From Leucaena leucocephala (lineage: Eukaryota; Streptophyta; Magnoliopsida; Fabales; Fabaceae): 64,000 bases of DNA. Location: positions 3,602,001 through 3,666,000 of the forward strand of contig CM073569.1 in assembly GCA_037074615.1 (NCBI GenBank). Direction: 5' to 3'. Shown piece by piece: positions 37,040 through 46,962 of this stretch; positions within the stretch are counted from its first letter, which is position 1, and each line of letters begins with the position of its first letter. The notes below the pieces were generated by a model. It worked only from the letters and a program-made list of their open reading frames with translations, searched no databases and was not told where the DNA came from. Both the position numbers and the translations under genes were made by a program.

Positions 37040-38025
37040 TAGTTTTAAGAGATCACTTCAATTTATCGAAGTGTTTATTAAAAATGTGTCTTACCAAAAA
37101 TAATTTCGATAAATTTCAAATGAATTTCATTCAAACAGCTTTAGATTTATTAAACAAGACTTTGATAAATAGCCTTATCGAAAATTTTATTAAAAAATAT
37201 TCACATATTTTCACAGCACCTAATTTATCGAAATATTATTTGATAAATAGATTTATTGAATGGTTTATCGATAAATGCCTGAAGAACATTCTTTCAAATT
37301 TTTAAACAAACTTTCAAACATTCTTTGATCTTTTAATCTTTTCTCAAACTATGTAGTATATTTGAAAACAAGAATTCATAAAATTATTCTCCAAACAAAG
37401 CAAATCATAAGCTTATTAAAATCAACACTTTAGTGCTTTTTATAAACAAATTTTTTTCCTATTTATCGCAGTGTTCTTTCAATAAAATGCCTTATCGATT
37501 AATTCTTTGATAAATGAGACTTGAAATATACTTATAGTTAAAATCTTTATATTTATTGAATACATTATCGATAAATGCCTTTATGGATAAGTTCTTTTTC
37601 AAAACAAAGAGAAACTATTTAATCTACTTCATTTATTAAATTATTTATCGATAAAACTATTTATGTATCAAGACTTCGATAAATCTATTTCAAAAACTAT
37701 TTTTATAAAACTTTCTATTTGAAGTCTTTATCGAGCAATATACTTATTGATAAATATGTTAATAAATCCTTTCATTTAACACACTAAGTAATTTGTCCAA
37801 GGCTTTATCGATAAACAATTTTATCGAATAAATTTTCAAATAGATATAATTTTTAAAACATAGACTTAGACTAATTCTGTTTGTTCACTTATCGAAGGCT
37901 TTGTCGATAAGCAAACTTATCGAATAAAGCTTCGATAAATGCACTTCAGAAAATAGATATTTTTTTGCAAACTTTTTTGTCATTTATTGAAAAGCTTATA
38001 AATTAAACCCCTTATTGATAAATAC
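37040..38025. repeat. Cluster of degenerate TTATCGATAA motifs
   Basis: Roughly two dozen copies or half-copies of TTTATCGA / TCGATAAA in both orientations within 1 kb. Full palindromes (TTATCGATAA) occur near 37264, 37570, 37647 and 37807. Spacing is irregular, so this is not a simple satellite. A 96-codon frame (37015-37305) crosses it but is low-complexity and repeat-driven. It may be a non-coding part of a decayed retrotransposon. Confidence 0.7.
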
Positions 38026-38264
38026 TTTTTATTGGTTAAAATAATTTTTAAAATCTTTTCTCAATTGTCATCATCAAAATATTTGAGTCTAACAATAAGA
38101 ATAAAATTATAAATGAAAAGAAAGATTATAGACTATGTTTCAGGTGTGTCAAAAGTTGAAAGATTGAGTTGCACCAAAATTAAACTTCAGTGATTAAATT
38201 ATAAATGAGTTAAAACTTAGAGGATTAAAATATTAATTTTTTTTAAAATACATTACATTAAGGA

Positions 38265-38277
38265 GGGGGGGGGGGGG
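38265..38277 (+). repeat. G13 homopolymer
   Basis: Run of 13 G. A second G13 run occurs at 42708-42720. Such tracts can form G-quadruplex or triplex structures and are slippage-prone. Confidence 0.9.
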
Positions 38278-38544
38278 AAGGCTAAATAAAGTAGGTTGAT
38301 AGAGGCCTTAAATAATTAAGCATGGCTTATTTAATCAAAATATGCCTTGTATATCCCCACATATTTGTTAAACAGACAAGGCTATATAGTGCCTTAGATT
38401 CAAACAATTCAAACTTGCAACAACAACAAAAGTCACGAAATAGCATAAAATTCTATAATAGTCTAATACATTCATTGACCAATATAAATCCCAATAATAT
38501 TTATTTAAGATTACTACATTAATTGTCCTCGTTCTATAGTAGCC

Positions 38545-39023
38545 CTAATCCTTAACACATCCAGTTATGCATCCATCCACACAGCTATTCACTTTGTCCA
38601 TAGCTGCACAACAAGATTACACAAAACAACAGAATCATCAGTGAAAGAGAATATCAAACTCTGTATATATATATAAGCAGTGTCATATATCATTTTTGTA
38701 ATGAAATGGAACATACTTAGGTCAGAAGTAGGGGGGGTGTTGTTAGTGCAATTAGAAGATTGAGCGCAAGCGAGAGAACAAGAGTATTGGGATGGAGAAG
38801 TGATTCTGGGATCAAAAGCAATGCAAGACATAAAGCAACCAGCGGCACATAACGCTGCACGAAGGAAAGGTTTTCCTGATATACATTTCGGCATGCAAGA
38901 AGCCATGCATATCTCAAAAGCTGATAGTGCTGCTTCACTTTGCATTATTTCTAGATTCAACACTAAACAAGACACAAATATTAACCTCGTCATCGTTGTA
39001 TGTTTCTTATTCTTCCCCTCCAT
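38545..39023 (-). CDS. Thionin-like cysteine-rich secreted peptide, array gene 3
   Basis: Two exons: 39023-38717 (phase 1 end) and 38603-38545, giving 121 residues. A signal peptide (about 1-31) is followed by 12 cysteines at 39, 43, 47; 59, 63, 67; 82, 86, 92; and 110, 114, 118. Spacing is almost identical to array gene 1 (4,4,12,4,4,15,4,5/6,17/18,4,4). Reading through the donor would give a longer 144-codon frame with a non-conserved tail, so the spliced form ending CVDGCITGCVKD is preferred. Role: presumed secreted antimicrobial or signalling peptide by family. Same strand and exon plan as genes 1 and 2, consistent with tandem duplication. Confidence 0.8.
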
Positions 39024-39110
39024 TATTATGGTTCGTTCTTGCTCTGATCTGTGTATGTTATGATGATGATGAGGTCTTGGGGATGATCTCTTATGCCTCC
39101 GCCTAGAATG

Positions 39111-39120
39111 GTTTATATAG
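39111..39120 (-). promoter_or_regulatory. TATA box of thionin-like gene 3
   Basis: CTATATAAAC on the minus strand about 90 bp before the start codon; plus-strand context GAATGGTTTATATAG is shared with array genes 1 and 2. Confidence 0.65.
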
Positions 39121-39780
39121 CCAATAATGTTAATAGAGTTGTGTTATGTCTCTGCATCCATGAGAATTAATTCATTAATAAGTCATTATTTGCATTTGAT
39201 GTTTGAATTTATGGTTATCCTTTATTCCGCTTTATGGTCTTTGACTGGGTGGTTCTGAATTTAATTAGTTTTAATGGCATTCTATGGGGAGTCAAAACAA
39301 CTATTGATGGTGCACTATATTGATTATTTTGTGTTGACTTGATTTTCATGGGGTATAATGTATAGTAACTAGAGATAAAGTTAAAAATTTATTGAATTTT
39401 AAGGTAGAATTAATAAAATTTAAGATTTTTCTCGATCTATATAAAATATGCTAAAAGCCTAAAAATGACTTATAAAATAAGACATGATGAGTATATTAAA
39501 ACCTCATTGCTCTGTTTTTGTTATTAACGATAAAATTTAAGTGAGTTGGGTCTCCAGAGGCTCATCAGATTCAGGCATACCTCCAAGCTTAAAATAATGC
39601 TTACAAAAGTATTTATAGATCATCCATCAATAAAACCCTCAGATCTGTGATGAGATTTGAGCTTATGATCTTAGAAATCATGGGTCAAATCCTTCTCAAT
39701 TGAATCAAATCTTTATTGATCAATATAGTACTTTTTATTGTTATAACACAGCCGCAACCTATCAAAAAGTGGCAAGTTGA

Positions 39781-39965
39781 CCAACGAAGCCCAGCATAAT
39801 TGGTAGATGGTTGGATTCCTTAAATATAATATTTCGAGTTTAAACCAAGTCGTGTACATAAAAAAGATTTTGTTGAAAGAGGCAAAACTTACTTCAGTAA
39901 TTTATATATTTCAAGATAATTAGTTTTAGCTATTGCTAGGGATATTGTCTCAACTCTAAAAAAAA
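39781..39965 (+). mobile_element. tRNA-derived SINE (distinct family)
   Basis: A 185-bp body flanked by 14-nt direct repeats that match at 12 positions (AAGTGGCAAGTTGA at 39767-39780; AAGTGACAGGTTGA at 39966-39979). An A-box-like AGCATAATTGGTAGATGG and a B-box-like CGAGTTTAAACC lie near the 5' end, and the 3' end is an A run. It has no coding capacity. Confidence 0.65.
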
Positions 39966-39979
39966 AAGTGACAGGTTGA

Positions 39980-42924
39980 GTTGGTGAAATGGTCACAAGA
40001 TGTAATCACTGATAATTCATACATGATCAATAAGAAATCTTCAAATCATAAATTAATGAAACAAAACAAAAGATAAATGAAAATAAATTCAGAATCTGTA
40101 ATACGTCCTTGTATATTGGGCCTGAGTATCATGCAATAGTTCGAAGCCCAAATCTTAAGCCCAAGATCATTCATTGTGAATCATTGATTTCGACGAAGCT
40201 CTTCAATAAAACATAGTCATAGTAAATGATTGCTCAAAAACAACAAATAGTCAAGCATATTCTTCGCGCTTTGGTTTTATTAAGCTTATCCATTTTACTG
40301 AAAATGGGTTGCGCCTTTTTCCATAAAAGAAAAAATGGTTCATAAATAAATAACTTGATGCTATGTTCTGCTTTGTATCAAGTTCCTCGGCCCATCTTAT
40401 CAACGACTTTAATTAAAAAGGATATTTATTATGATAATTATAATTATTGCATTTGGTCCTCTTATATTCCTAATTACTCCGTTATTAGTATTCATTCCTA
40501 TAATATCAAAGCAGATCCTAATTTTTTTATGAAAAGAGAAAATCAAGGATATGAAAAATTACTCCAACATTGTTAAAAGAAGAAGAACAAGACTTCATTT
40601 AATTAAACGAGGCAAAATCTAGACCATTTCTCAAGTGTAATCGTGGCCGTCCATTCATTTTTCATATTATTTTCTCATTCCTCCTCTTACACGAACCCAT
40701 CAAAGAAACACGGCATCAGGTTAAGGAGGAAGAAGAAGAAAACAACTCCCAAAGCAATTACCAACGGTTAGGATTGGGCATCTCATAAGGAATGGCCCAG
40801 ATCTCTTCTCATTCAAGCAAACGGTGCCGTTTTGAATGCAAGTCTGAGGGAAGAGTAGCAGAGAAACCGAACCACGTCTACAAGAATGCAAACAAAACAT
40901 TTGGAAGTGATTTTGAAGGAACAACCAAAACTAAAGATTACGTGCATAATGATGGTAGTGATTGAAATCTTGAGTGGTTAGAGAAATTACAAGAGCTAGA
41001 TATTGATTCTTGAGATATTATTGATTATAAATGGAAATTGTAAATTTGTAGAAATTAATGATAGATATTAAAAATGTATTTGAAGGGTCTAAATCAACAT
41101 TGAACATTTGCTTATGTTGTCTCTCAGGAGTGATTTGGTGGTTGATATTCCAGCATGTTTACCGTAGAGATAAAAGAGATGTTTGAAAAGACTAAAGATG
41201 CCGAGGAACTTTATTTAGTGTTGGTCATGACATAGCAAGGGAAAAAAAACAAAGATTTGATGGGTACGTGGTTGGTAAAGTGAGATATATAGATCCAAAG
41301 TTCCTAAGATATTGCTAATAGTAAAAAGGCAAATATATATACACAAAAGATGCCCCAAATCAAAATCAAATTTTGAAAAAGCAGATGCCAAATCTTTATT
41401 AAACCAAATTAAATTGTATATATTAACCCTACTAACTAACAGGCATTAATTATAATAAAATGAGTTTTAACTACTAAAGTATGAGATTTTAAATTTAAAT
41501 TTTTATGACTGTATAAAATATTTTTAATATTTAAAGTAGTTACTATCAATTGGATTTAGAAGTATTAAAATATGATTTAGTCAAATAATAATATAAAAAA
41601 TATATTATATTACTGTTTTTGGTGTGGATCCTTTTTTTTTTAACCCTTTACATATAACTAGCTAGATTTAGGTTAGCATCAATGTGTCCTTGATTCTATT
41701 GAATTTTTGAACCTTTGATAACTGATTCTTGGTGATAAGATGCAAGTCAATCCAAACAGTTAGTACAGTTGGTCGGCCATGATAATATATACGAAAACCA
41801 AGGTAATATAATTGAGTGAACATGGCTGCAAAACGAATGAACACCCTATTTCTTTATCTCTTGGAATTGAACATCATTATATTTTCCAAAAGGAGAAAAC
41901 TTAACTTAAACAGGGATCGTGTAGGGGGACCAACACCAATCTTTCTGGGATTATCTAAAACCATCAAAATTTGAGACGCCCTTTGACTGATATACATTTT
42001 TTTTTTAAAATAAAACTATAAATAACTAATTAGATGTGGGTTCTATATATTATTCCTTTAGTTTTTTATACTAAAAATTAAATTTTATATTTAAAATCAG
42101 ATGAGCATATTATATTATATAAAGTTTGAGTAATATGTAGTGCTATTCTTGTCTCTTGAATATTAAATCGATATATCTTATTCATTAATATCAATACTAA
42201 TACTTGCATATTTCGGCTTTAATCTGTGTCACCATATTTACTTGTTTGATATTATGATTGGACTTCAAAAATACTTATTTACATAATTTGAGATAAAAAT
42301 AATTTCACAGGTTTATCTCGTACAATATAAAAATATTTAAAATAGGTAAAAAAATAAGTTGATCTAAACAAGCACTTAGGAATTTTATGTTTTAAATCAT
42401 TATCCATTTTCTGTTGAATTCCTTTTAAATTTGTGTCCTTATTTTATTTTAAGAATAAATTATTCCTTCAAGTTTTAAAATTATTGCTGATATGGTATGA
42501 TTAAAAAAATATGTTATCTTCATTTTTTTAATTATGGATAAATAGAAAAAATGTTTTCTTGAAAATGATAGTTAAAAAGAATTGGAGGGAGTAATCATTT
42601 GAAAGAAAAATAATTTCTATTTTTTTTTAAAATAGCAGTGAGAATGTAGCCTTTTGCTGTTTGGATGGAAAAGAGACCCGGATTAGAAGGGTATAAAAGA
42701 AAAAAAAGGGGGGGGGGGGGAGGGGAAGAGTTTTCAATTCAACCCCTCAATGTACTCTTTTTGTAAAGATGGACTCCTGTTCCACCTTTTGATTTTGAAG
42801 TCTTCTAACTTGACCGTCTTGGGCACCCATAGAACCCAACAAGATAAAATTTTAAAAAGCTAACAACAAATTTTGCTTTGAATGTAACTTTAAAAAAAGG
42901 AAAAGTGTCCCTTAATTGTTAACC
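39980..42924. other. Intergenic, no gene seen
   Basis: AT-rich. A GGCCTGAG ... AAGCCCAA patch lies near 40120-40165. A less AT-rich stretch (40590-40940) shows no recognisable product on either strand. A small element of about 135 bp with CTTC/GGAGGGAGTA ends lies near 42461-42595. Confidence 0.5.
42708..42720 (+). repeat. G13 homopolymer, second tract
   Basis: Thirteen consecutive G preceded by an A run and followed by AGGGGAAG; see the tract at 38265. Confidence 0.9.
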
Positions 42925-43110
42925 CTATGAAGTATTATTTAATTATAATTTCAATCATGATATTTAGAGAAATATCTTAGTTTTTAGATGTCTAAATTTA
43001 CGTCTGAAAATAATAGACAGCTCGCTCTACCCGATATTAGTATCGCATAGGAAGAAATGAGATTTCGTCCTGCCCTTAAATCGTGAGTGAGCTCAACTTT
43101 TTTTTAAAAA
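42925..43110 (-). repeat. Dispersed repeat family R1, copy b
   Basis: Contains GCTCTACCCGATATTAGTAT, then GAAGAAATGAGATTTCGTCC and TGAGTGAGCTCAA. Orientation is opposite to the copies at 22443 and 55925. Confidence 0.65.
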
Positions 43111-43449
43111 TTTTTGTATCTAAACAAATAAAAGGAAAAGTGTCACCTAATTGCTTATTCACAAACTTCTATCTCATGGAGATATATTTTTTATTAATTT
43201 ATATATTTTTTTAAAAGGAACTTAGTTTATACAACATAAATAAATTTTCATATTCAAAATTTGATAATAACATCTTAAATAATCTATTATTTTACTAATG
43301 ACTATGTTATCATCATGTCATTTTAGACTTTAGCTTAATTTATGTCAAACTAGAAGCATTCAAGTTAAAATCTTTCTAATAAATACATTTATTGGTATTC
43401 AAAACTATGTTTTTCTCCTTATGATACTATTTCAATCAATAACTTATTA

Positions 43450-43710
43450 ATTATTACTCATCTAGTTCTTAATATATGATATATTTAACTAATTTAATTA
43501 GATTAAAAAAATTAATTAACTTAGTTAACATGACATTTTTTAAAAATATCTTAATAATTTTCTTTAACTCTATCCCCCTATCTCGTATGTAATTACAGTT
43601 GAGAATGAAATATTAATAAAAATAATTTTAAAAAATTATAAATATATAATATAGATTTTATATTTAGATTAAGAATAATTTTTTAATTAAATCTTATATT
43701 AATAATCAGT
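43450..43710. mobile_element. Stowaway-like MITE, reverse orientation
   Basis: Starts ATTACTCATCTAGTTCTTAA, then the ATATATTTAACTAATTTAAT block and ATGACATTTTTTAAAAATAT. This is the reverse complement of the family at 11237-11502, diverged at its far end. Confidence 0.5.
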
Positions 43711-43737
43711 ATTAGTTATTAATTTTTAAGTCAATGA

Positions 43738-44560
43738 CAAGTTGTCTCGATACGAATGCCACCCTACTATGTGGATCAGGTTCAGGGTTTGATCCCAATA
43801 AAGGCCAAATTGAACTTGTAAATTTCTACTGATAGGAAGATTTTATATGTTTAGAAATTTAGAGCATTATTAGGCTCCTAAGTAGGGAGAACGATTCATG
43901 TAGTTAGGCTAAACATCACATCTTAATTCTATTCCAAACGAGACTTCCTTACTTTTTTTTTTTTCTCGTAACTCAAAAGCATGTGAATTTTTTCAAATTT
44001 CGGTGGTTCCAGTGTGGCTCGATTCCTTTTGAAAGTCCTTTAATGTGATTTTCCCAATGTTAGCGATTTGGAATATCGTCCGATCATAAGGAGGGTGAAG
44101 CCGCCGTGACGGTGGCGCAATGAGGAGCAGACGTGCAAGAGATTTTGAAGAGTGATAATGATAATGGAAAGGAATCTGTGATATTACCTTCAAAGGGTAG
44201 GAATGATACGATGCATGTGATTGATTACGAGAAGAGAGATCAATCTCGGAAAGACGCAATCGCATTGAAGAATCCCTCAGATTTGATCTCAAAATTGTCA
44301 AAGAAAAACAAAAAAAGACTGAAAAGGCTTTGAAGTTTGAATTGAATTTATGAATCAGTATTTTTTTATCTTTAGTCTTCGAAGACCAAAAGGCATTCAA
44401 ATTTACAACTTCTTAAAATGGGGGGAAAAAAAACAGGAGATGCTTGGAATTTTGATAATTGTTTGGTCCCACTTGTTTGGCACCATCACTATATCTCTCC
44501 TCTAAGTTTGCACCCCTCTTTCGGTGATTCAACTGTAAAGCCTTGATTATTAAGCAAAGG
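43738..44560. other. Repeat-like segment and unassigned open frames
   Basis: A B-box-like AGGGTTTGATCCC near 43793 suggests a decayed tRNA-derived SINE without clear ends. At 43993-44400 (minus) and 44133-44333 (plus) two overlapping frames exist in less AT-rich DNA. Neither resembles a known protein, so I do not call a gene. Confidence 0.35.
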
Positions 44561-44894
44561 GTAAAATGGTAAAAATATAAAATAGCTAACAAATATTAAT
44601 ACAACTAATAAATTGTTACATCATAATTTATAAAATTATGAATTTAAATTTTACTATTAATATAATTTTATTATAGATGATTTATAATTTTATTTTAAAT
44701 TTAAAGGCGTGTTATGAACTTTTTTTTTTTAAAGAAACCAAAATACATTTGGTTTGAGAACACAAAACGAATTCAAAGATGAAAAAATGAGAGACATTGA
44801 AGGCTCTCTCTTCTTAAAGGTTATTTCTGAAAAGACTTCATCTTTGAGAGTGGCGGCATACTAAATTGATGAACAGTCCCAACCAATCAAATTA

Positions 44895-45168
44895 ATACTC
44901 ATTATTAAATATTTATTTAGTACATGATATAAAATATAATTAGAGAGTTAACATTAGTCATAAATATAAAATATATTTTTTATAGTTATTAATTTTTTTA
45001 AATTACCCTTATTGATACTCCCTCAATAATAATCAAATAAATGAGAGAAAGATAATTAAGAAATATAATTATGGTATTTTAAAAAAATATGTCGTATTAA
45101 CTAATTTAACTAATTTCTTTAATCTAATCAAATTAATTAAATATATCATATATTAAGAATTAGAAAAA
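44895..45168. mobile_element. Stowaway-like MITE
   Basis: Shares the interior TTAGTCATAAATATAAAATA and ATACTCCCTCAATAATAATC with the element at 11237-11502, and ends in ATATATTAAGAATTAGAAA. Confidence 0.6.
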
Positions 45169-45379
45169 TACTATTTTCGAGGGAGTCAATAGTCTCCACA
45201 TTAGCTTTTAAGTATACAAGTTATGACCCAACTTTTCTCTACAAATCATTAACAAATCAAATTAAATAATAGAGATTCATTTATTTTTATAGGAGAAAAC
45301 TAATACTTCTCAAGACCCTTACATACTCTGCCTTATATACTTTAAGTGCTTGATTACAATTAAATCAAGCCCTTAAAAA

Positions 45380-45475
45380 TAGTATTTTAGTTATACTCGA
45401 TATTAGTATCGTTTAGGAAGAAAGAAATTTTCGCCCTACCCTTAAATTATAGGTGAGCCCAAGCCCTTTCTAAAA
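45380..45475 (-). repeat. Dispersed repeat family R1, copy c (partial)
   Basis: Contains ACTCGATATTAGTATCGTTT, AGGAAGAAAGAAATTTTCGC, CCTACCCTTAAATTATAGG. Shorter than the other copies. Confidence 0.55.
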
Positions 45476-45718
45476 AAATTTAAAAAAAAAAACAAGACGT
45501 GACCTTTTTTTTATACACTATTATTTAATAGAGTATTCTCTCTGATTTTTAATATATATTAGTTAACTAATATGAATATATTAATAAAATAAAATTAATT
45601 AATTAATTATAATAAATATGACATAATTTCTTAAGAGTAATCATGTATAACATTATAATATATAAGATTTTATAATATAGGTGGATTAGTTTGGAGGGAA
45701 CATGATAAATATTATATA

Positions 45719-45956
45719 TATTCTCTCTATTCTTTAATATAAGAGATAATTTATTTTCTTGATAGATTAATGAAGCTAAATAAATTAGTTAATTATAGTT
45801 AATATAAAAATTAATTAATTAATTTGAGTAAATTAAAGAGTATATAATATAAATTTATTTAAAGGATTTAGATTTGATCATAGTTAACATATTTATTTGA
45901 CTTATTTAATTTACTTAAAAAGATTAATTAGCCTTTTTTAAAGAACTGAGGTAGTA
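45719..45956. mobile_element. MITE with TATAAGAG termini
   Basis: Left end TTCTCTCTATTCTTTAATAT followed by AAGAG; interior TGAGTAAATTAAAGAGTATA; right end complementary in outline. Same family as the element at 54495-54724. Confidence 0.55.
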
Positions 45957-46435
45957 AAATTGACTATAATTTTATATTTATGACTAAATATAATCTTTTA
46001 ACAAACAAACTTATATATTAAGGATTAGTTAGGGTAGTATTATTTGTTTTATAACAAACTCTTACACATTATTAATAATATTAATATTTTAAAATTCACT
46101 TGTTATGTTTTATTGGACAAAAGTACGTAGGACTAAGTTCAGTCACATAAAAAAAAAGCATGTAGGGCTAAGTACTCAAGTCTTCCCCTAAAAATTATTT
46201 ATGTGTAATAAACAATATGATTGATTCCTCAAACTCTATGCAACACATACTCATTATATATAATATTTAAAATAATAGGAATGAGAAGGACCAACTATGC
46301 GAGTTTTAAGAGATAATACGATTAAATATTAAAAGAGTCAAATATATTTTTAGAACAAAAAATATTAAATATAAATTAATTTAATTTAATTAAAGAACGT
46401 GTTGTAATTCACTCCAGTGTATCATGTTTGTATTC

Positions 46436-46962
46436 GGGATGATAATTTAGGTTAGGCCCGTGGATCTAACCCGCCAACTAGCTAAAAAATGGCGGGTTGG
46501 AGTGCAAATAGATGCGGGTCTTTTTGACTTGCACCCGCCAAACTCGCCCCCGTGGCGGGCTAATCCGCCGGGTTGGCGGATTAGCCCTTTTTTTATTTAT
46601 ATTACACGTTTACACTTTACTAATTTGAGAGTCTTAGCTAAATATGAGACATTACACTTAATTTATATTAACTTTATCTCATTGAGTCATTTCTTTATAT
46701 ATATTTATTTTATTTTATTATTATTTTCTTTGTGATAGATTTATCTATAGATAGTAATAAAGTTAATTAAATAAATATTTTGATAACTTTAGACATAATT
46801 CGAATCTAATTAATATTGACATATGTAATTTTTTTTTAAATTGGTATATACATGTGAAAAATAAAAAAAAAACTGGCGGGTTGGCGGGCTCATGACGGCC
46901 TCTATCCTAACCCGCGGCGGACCAACCCGTATTTGACAAGTTGACCCGCATTATCACCTCTA
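46436..46962. mobile_element. hAT-like non-autonomous element, second copy
   Basis: GC-rich ends in an AT-rich setting. The right end (reverse complement TAGAGGTGATAATGCGGG) matches the left end of the element at 21317. Both ends carry GGCGGGTTGG/CCAACCCGCC blocks that pair with each other. The interior is AT-rich and has no transposase. No clear target-site duplication was found for this copy. Confidence 0.55.

Noticed and set aside
37015..37305. 96-codon plus-strand frame
   Set aside because: Entirely within the TTATCGATAA motif cluster; composition is low-complexity Leu/Ile/Asn/Lys and explained by the DNA repeats.
43993..44400. 135-codon minus frame overlapping a 66-codon plus frame
   Set aside because: No domain, no codon-use signal, no splice-compatible neighbours recognised; left as unassigned.
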